A stretch of DNA of 17,766 nt, taken from contig CABRXX010000053.1 in NCBI GenBank assembly GCA_902475025.1, forward strand, positions 1-17,766. Direction: 5' to 3'. Positions 14,763-17,766 of the stretch are shown piece by piece. The notes under the pieces were generated by a model. That model had not been told where the DNA came from. It was given only the letters and a program-made list of their open reading frames with translations, and ran no database searches. The DNA comes from Merdiplasma sp905207905 (GTDB lineage Bacteria > Bacillota > Clostridia > Lachnospirales > Lachnospiraceae). Each line of letters begins with the position of its first letter. Position 1 is the first letter of the stretch. A program made the translations under genes and the position numbers.

Positions 14763-15219
14763 ACAGCGGTTGTTTTCCTGGTTCGACAGCTATGATATTT
14801 ACGATGAAGCAGGCAATCCGGTATACACGGTTAAGGGACAGCTTTCCTGGGGACATTGCCTGAAGATATTTGACCAGTGGGGAAATGAAATCGGGACAGT
14901 GAAGGAGCGTGTCCTTACCTTTCTTCCAAAGTTCGAACTGTATCTGGGGGACCGGTACGTGGGCTCTATCAGCAAAGAGTTTACGATTTTCAGGCCCAGA
15001 TATCAGATTGACTGTAATGGCTGGCAGGTGGAAGGGGATTTTTGGGAGTGGGATTATGAGATTGTAAATGCGGCAGGAGAGGTTGCGGCAGCCGTATCCA
15101 AGCAGTTATTTAATCTGACAGATACCTATGTGATTGATGTGGTTCATCCACAGGACGCTCTCTGTGCTCTGATGCTGGTACTTGCTATTGATGCGGAGAA
15201 GTGTTCCAGGAATGATTAA
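14746..15219 (+). CDS. LURP-one-related (YxjI-like) family protein
   Basis: This 157-residue protein starts MRLLFKQRLFSWFDSYDIYD and continues with alternating short beta strands (GNPVYTVKGQ, GNEIGTVKER, RYVGSISKEF, ending near TYVIDVV), the pattern of the LURP-one/Tubby-like C-terminal fold. Bacterial members are common in Firmicutes, and their biochemical role is not established; membrane or phospholipid association is suspected from the fold. I set the start at 14746, seven bases after AAGGGGG. An in-frame ATG at 14710 would add 12 basic residues but has a poorer context. It is followed by the tandem repeat region. Confidence 0.8.
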   Translation: MRLLFKQRLFSWFDSYDIYDEAGNPVYTVKGQLSWGHCLKIFDQWGNEIGTVKERVLTFLPKFELYLGDRYVGSISKEFTIFRPRYQIDCNGWQVEGDFWEWDYEIVNAAGEVAAAVSKQLFNLTDTYVIDVVHPQDALCALMLVLAIDAEKCSRND

Positions 15220-15238
15220 GTGAAAGAGACAGAGCATT

Positions 15239-15394
15239 GCAGAAAGCAAACCCAGGGATGAGGAAAGAGACCAGGGGATGAAGAAAGCAAACCCAGGAAT
15301 GAGGAAAGAGACCAGGGGATGAAGAAAGCAAACCCAGGGATGAGGGAAGAGACCAGGGGATGAAGAAAGTAAAATACAGAAATGAAGAAAGAGG
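15239..15394 (+). repeat. 41-bp tandem repeat array running into the CLC gene start
   Basis: Three near-identical 41-bp units lie at 15239-15279, 15280-15320 and 15321-15361, followed by a degenerate fourth that contains the CLC start codon at 15382. Each unit consists of two related halves of about 20 bases (GAAGAAAGCAAACCCAGGGAT and GAGGAAAGAGACCAGGGGAT). Units 2 and 3 each encode a 14-codon frame beginning ATGAAGAAAGC and ending at a TGA that overlaps the next unit's ATG as ATGA. There are no unique spacers, so it is not a CRISPR array. Confidence 0.9.
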
Positions 15395-16698
15395 TTATGG
15401 TGTGGGAAATGAGAGGAACTGAGGAAAACAGAAAGAAATTTCTGGAATATGAGAAGAATTTTCAGCGCAGGAAAAAGGAAATTCTGTCTTTGGTAAAATG
15501 GTTGGCTCTGGCAGTGCTGGTGGGCTGTGTGGTAGGCGTTGCAGGCAGCCTCTTTTCATATGCGCTCTCTACCGTAACCTGGCTGCGGGAAAAGGAACGG
15601 TGGCTTTTTTTGCTGCTGCCGTTTCTGGGACTTTGCATTGTAGGGCTGTACCAGAGATTTGGCAGACAGGATGGGGGAACGAATCAGATATTATCCACCA
15701 TCCGGTCTGCGGGTGATGTGTCCTTCCGGTCTGCCCCTCTGATCTTTGTGGCAACGGCCCTGACCCACCTGGGAGGGGGATCTGCCGGGAGAGAGGGAGC
15801 AGCGCTCCAGCTGGGGGGAAGTATCAGCAATAAGATAGGAAAACTGCTCCGCATGGATGAGGCGGATCGCCATATGATGGTGATGATCGGCATGAGTGCC
15901 GCCTTTGCCGCTTTGTTCGGGACTCCCATGGCAGCCGCTTTTTTCCCAATGGAGGTGGTGAGCGTGGGCATTATGTATTATACGGCGCTGCTTCCCTGTG
16001 TGATCGCAGCCTTGATTGCCTCAGAGCTGGCCATGGGCTGGGGAATTCGTCCGGAAGTCTTTCATGTGACGGAGATTCCGGAACTGACTTTGGAGACGGG
16101 AGGAAAGCTGATACTGGTGGCCCTGGGGTGTGCTCTGGTGAGCATTCTTTTTTGCAGTACTTTAAAATGGGTGGGCCGAATCTATGGCCGACTTCTTAAA
16201 AATCCTTATGTGCGGGTGGCTGTGGCAGGCGGGATTATTATCCTGCTTACGATCCTTCTTCAGACGGATGACTATATGGGAGCGGGCACCAATCTGATCA
16301 TCCAGGCTGTGGAGCAGGGAAAGGCGAACCCCTTTGCTTTTTTCTGGAAACTGCTTCTTACAGCACTCACTATGCGGGCAGGTTTCCGGGGAGGCGAAAT
16401 TGTTCCGGCTTTCTGTGTGGGAGCTACTTTTGGCTGTGTGGCAGGACAGCTGATCGGTCTGTCCCCTTCGCTGTGCGCTGCAGCGGGGATGACAGCCGTG
16501 TTCTGCGGTGTGACAAACTGTCCCATTTCCTCCATACTGATCGCGTTTGAACTGTTTGGATTTAGCGGGGAACCTTTTTATCTTATTGCAGTGGCTATCA
16601 GCTATGCAGCTTCCGGAAATTACAGTCTTTACAGGGAACAGAGAATCGTGTATTCAAAATATAAGGCCAGATATGTCAATGACAGAGCAGAGTCCTAG
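15382..16698 (+). CDS. CLC-type chloride/fluoride channel or antiporter
   Basis: This protein of up to 438 residues is a multi-pass CLC membrane protein. It has the glutamate-gate motif GREGAALQLGG (136-146, gating Glu138), a GTPMAAAFFPMEV segment (180-192) and GFRGGEIVPAFCVG (334-347), the counterpart of the canonical GxFxP region. The usual first selectivity motif GSGIP is replaced by DGGTNQ at 97-102, and GREG is followed by Ala rather than Pro. Such departures are seen in the CLC-F fluoride/proton antiporter branch, so fluoride export is a candidate function. I see no fluoride riboswitch upstream. The start is uncertain: ATG 15382 lies in a degenerate repeat without a strong ribosome binding site, and ATGs at 15397 and 15409 are alternatives. 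There are no C-terminal CBS domains. Confidence 0.85.
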   Translation: MKKEVMVWEMRGTEENRKKFLEYEKNFQRRKKEILSLVKWLALAVLVGCVVGVAGSLFSYALSTVTWLREKERWLFLLLPFLGLCIVGLYQRFGRQDGGTNQILSTIRSAGDVSFRSAPLIFVATALTHLGGGSAGREGAALQLGGSISNKIGKLLRMDEADRHMMVMIGMSAAFAALFGTPMAAAFFPMEVVSVGIMYYTALLPCVIAALIASELAMGWGIRPEVFHVTEIPELTLETGGKLILVALGCALVSILFCSTLKWVGRIYGRLLKNPYVRVAVAGGIIILLTILLQTDDYMGAGTNLIIQAVEQGKANPFAFFWKLLLTALTMRAGFRGGEIVPAFCVGATFGCVAGQLIGLSPSLCAAAGMTAVFCGVTNCPISSILIAFELFGFSGEPFYLIAVAISYAASGNYSLYREQRIVYSKYKARYVNDRAES

Positions 16699-16734
16699 AA
16701 GGACAGGGACGCGGTCTCTTTGCGAGAGGGGAAA

Positions 16735-17064
16735 TCAGGATGGAAAATCCTGAGCCAGGGCGGTTTTGAGGAGGGCGATGACAAGGGCTTGTTTGCTGGG
16801 AGAAGCCTGTTTCCACAGACAGTCCAGTTCCCGGAGCTGACAGAGCTCATTTGGTTCTAATTCATCCTGAAGCAGATAGTCAGGAGAGATCTTCAGGGCA
16901 TTGCAGATGTCAATGAATACAGGCAGGCTTGGCAGTTTGGAACCGCCTTCGATCTGCCGAAGATAAGTGGCGTTAATATTACAGCGGTCAGACAGCTGTT
17001 CCGCTGTGATGTGCTGATCTTTTCGCACAGAATTGATCCGTTTTCCTAAATTTTTTCTTTCCAT
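16735..17064 (-). CDS. XRE-family helix-turn-helix transcriptional regulator
   Basis: This 109-residue DNA-binding protein has an N-terminal Cro/C1-type helix-turn-helix over about residues 5-62 (GKRINSVRKDQHITAEQLSD, then ATYLRQIEGGSKLPSLPVFIDIC), followed by a short helical tail around residues 70-105. It is convergent with the CLC gene, with stop codons 36 bases apart, and divergent from the small membrane protein gene, so it probably controls that promoter and its own. Its ribosome binding site is weak (GGTGATGAG), which fits low expression of a regulator. No ligand-binding domain is present. Confidence 0.88.
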   Translation of the reverse strand: MERKNLGKRINSVRKDQHITAEQLSDRCNINATYLRQIEGGSKLPSLPVFIDICNALKISPDYLLQDELEPNELCQLRELDCLWKQASPSKQALVIALLKTALAQDFPS

Positions 17065-17107
17065 CTCATCACCATAGTATAAGCTTTCAGCTGATTTTTA
17101 TTCACTT

Positions 17108-17168
17108 TTAGCTTACATGATTGAGAAGGATTGCAATAGCGCCTAAAAGACTATATAATATGAGCTAA
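17108..17168. promoter_or_regulatory. Inverted repeat flanking the promoter, candidate XRE operator
   Basis: TTAGCT at 17108-17113 and AGCTAA at 17163-17168 are inverted copies lying on either side of the promoter of the small membrane protein gene. AGCT also occurs at 17080-17092 near the regulator start. Binding of the adjacent XRE protein is inferred only. Confidence 0.35.
17131..17159 (+). promoter_or_regulatory. Sigma-A type promoter of the small membrane protein gene
   Basis: TTGCAA (17131-17136) and TATAAT (17154-17159) are separated by 17 bases, close to the vegetative consensus. The gene begins 37 bases after the -10 box with an excellent AAAGGAGGGG site. Confidence 0.8.
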
Positions 17169-17196
17169 TGGACTACATTTTAAAGGAGGGGAAAAT

Positions 17197-17505
17197 ATGA
17201 CGATTTTGGGGAAGCTGTCTTTGCTGTCTTATTTTCTTGCGTTTGTTTTTATTGTGACAGTGTACAATAAAGCGATAGGGACGCCGTATGAGCAGGCTGC
17301 AACCTGGGTAGGCTTCATTTTGATTTTACTGGGAGCGTTTCTGGCTTTGCTGCAGAATTCAGGATTTATGGATGATAAATTGAATCCGGATCGTCTGACG
17401 AAGGAAGATTTAAAACAGCTGGAACAGGAGATTGAGAAGCGAAAAGCCCAGTTAGAGCAGGAAGAATTGGAGCGGAAAAGGCTGGAGAATGGGGGAAAAC
17501 GATAG
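17197..17505 (+). CDS. Small membrane protein with C-terminal coiled coil, unknown function
   Basis: This 102-residue protein has two predicted membrane helices (about residues 7-24 and 36-53) joined by a short loop, then a charged helical tail from about residue 66 to 98 (KEDLKQLEQEIEKRKAQLEQ) with strong coiled-coil character. The tail probably faces the cytoplasm. It has a strong promoter and ribosome binding site and is divergent from an XRE regulator, which suggests controlled, possibly stress-linked expression. I do not recognise the family, and no function is assigned. Confidence 0.75.
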   Translation: MTILGKLSLLSYFLAFVFIVTVYNKAIGTPYEQAATWVGFILILLGAFLALLQNSGFMDDKLNPDRLTKEDLKQLEQEIEKRKAQLEQEELERKRLENGGKR

Positions 17506-17512
17506 TGCCTCT

Positions 17513-17551
17513 GCTTTCGCTCTGTGTACGTTCAGTACGCAGAGCGAAAGC
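17513..17551 (+). other. Long perfect-type hairpin after the small membrane protein gene
   Basis: A 17-bp stem pairs 17513-17529 (GCTTTCGCTCTGTGTAC) with 17535-17551, with a single G-U pair and a 5-nt loop. It starts 7 bases after the stop codon. There is no following U-tract, so it may be a 3'-end stability element or a mobile palindrome rather than a classic terminator. Confidence 0.7.
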
Positions 17552-17712
17552 GCCTTGCAGGAAGTGAAATTCAGCCTTTTCGGACTTTCAGACCTCAGCC
17601 TTAGAAAAACCGGCAAATCTCATGGCTTGAGGCGTGCTGCCCTAGGTACACGGATGCCAGCAAAATCAGATATAAAAACAGGGGATGTTGCAAAATACTG
17701 ATTCCGGTGGAT
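17552..17712. other. Non-coding stretch between two hairpins
   Basis: No credible gene is seen. The open frame crossing it overlaps the preceding gene end and the hairpin and has no family resemblance. CCTCAGCC and GGCTTGAGG form a weak additional inverted pair. Confidence 0.4.
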
Positions 17713-17759
17713 TTTCGGTGTGTTTTTCTCCGTATTTTTCGGAGAAAAATCACCCGAAA
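17713..17759 (+). other. Second long hairpin at the right edge
   Basis: The core CTCCG/CGGAG stem, extended by five T-A pairs and then an outer GGTG/CACC-type stem with two bulges, gives about 19 pairs around a T-rich 7-nt loop. The window ends 7 bases later, so a following U-tract cannot be assessed. Confidence 0.6.
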
Positions 17760-17766
17760 GGGTACC

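Noticed and set aside
15239..15381. Repeat array as a possible CRISPR
   Set aside because: The 41-bp units are directly adjacent with no unique spacers, and no cas genes are present.
14392..15381. Fluoride riboswitch upstream of the CLC gene
   Set aside because: I looked for the conserved crcB-motif segments and did not find them.
16735..16753. TCAGGAT/ATCCTGA hairpin as a terminator between the CLC and XRE genes
   Set aside because: The stem is only 7 bp, lies within the XRE coding end and has no U-tract.
17489..17701. 70-codon open frame at the right end
   Set aside because: It starts inside the small membrane protein gene, crosses the long hairpin and shows no family features.

Overview
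The window looks like chromosomal DNA of a Gram-positive anaerobe of the class Clostridia, probably a Lachnospiraceae-type gut bacterium. Reasons are moderate G+C coding sequence with AT-rich intergenic DNA, strong GGAGG-type ribosome binding sites, U-tract terminators, a pyrophosphate-type phosphofructokinase and the general style of the proteins. This assignment is inference. I see no transposase, integrase, phage gene, rRNA, tRNA or CRISPR array.

Layout. (1) 2-478: 3' end of a ROK-family protein, closed by a strong terminator. (2) 537-944: a long non-coding leader, structured in its first half and very AT-rich in its second. (3) 945-8524: a collinear cluster of class II aldolase, PPi-type phosphofructokinase, a TIM-like isomerase, a LarA-family nickel racemase/epimerase homologue, and a complete SsuABC/TauABC/NitT-type ABC importer (permease, ATPase, binding protein), ended by a strong terminator. 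(4) 8676-13906: a second cluster of a cytoplasmic DUF4838 (GH163-like) protein, a divergent NagB-like isomerase, NagA deacetylase and a two-gene CHR-type anion transporter, ended by an imperfect hairpin. (5) 14083-17505: unrelated housekeeping-type genes: a zinc-ribbon protein (minus strand), a possible 47-residue ORF, a LURP-one protein, a 41-bp tandem repeat array running into a CLC-type channel/antiporter gene, and a divergent pair of an XRE regulator and a small membrane protein with coiled coil. The right end carries two long hairpins.

How it may work together. Regions 3 and 4 look like one catabolic locus. The ABC importer resembles those for sulfonates and other small organic anions. 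The DUF4838 protein could split a glycoside in the cytoplasm, NagA could deacetylate an N-acetylamino sugar phosphate, the NagB-like protein could isomerise the product, and the phosphofructokinase, aldolase and TIM-like enzymes would form a private copy of upper glycolysis. Several of these enzymes depart from their families at substrate-contacting positions: the phosphate loop of the TIM, the NagB Asp141 equivalent, and LarA Arg75 and His174 equivalents. My inference is that the locus handles a modified or acidic (amino) sugar rather than ordinary GlcNAc or fructose phosphates. The substrate is unknown and the pathway order is hypothetical.
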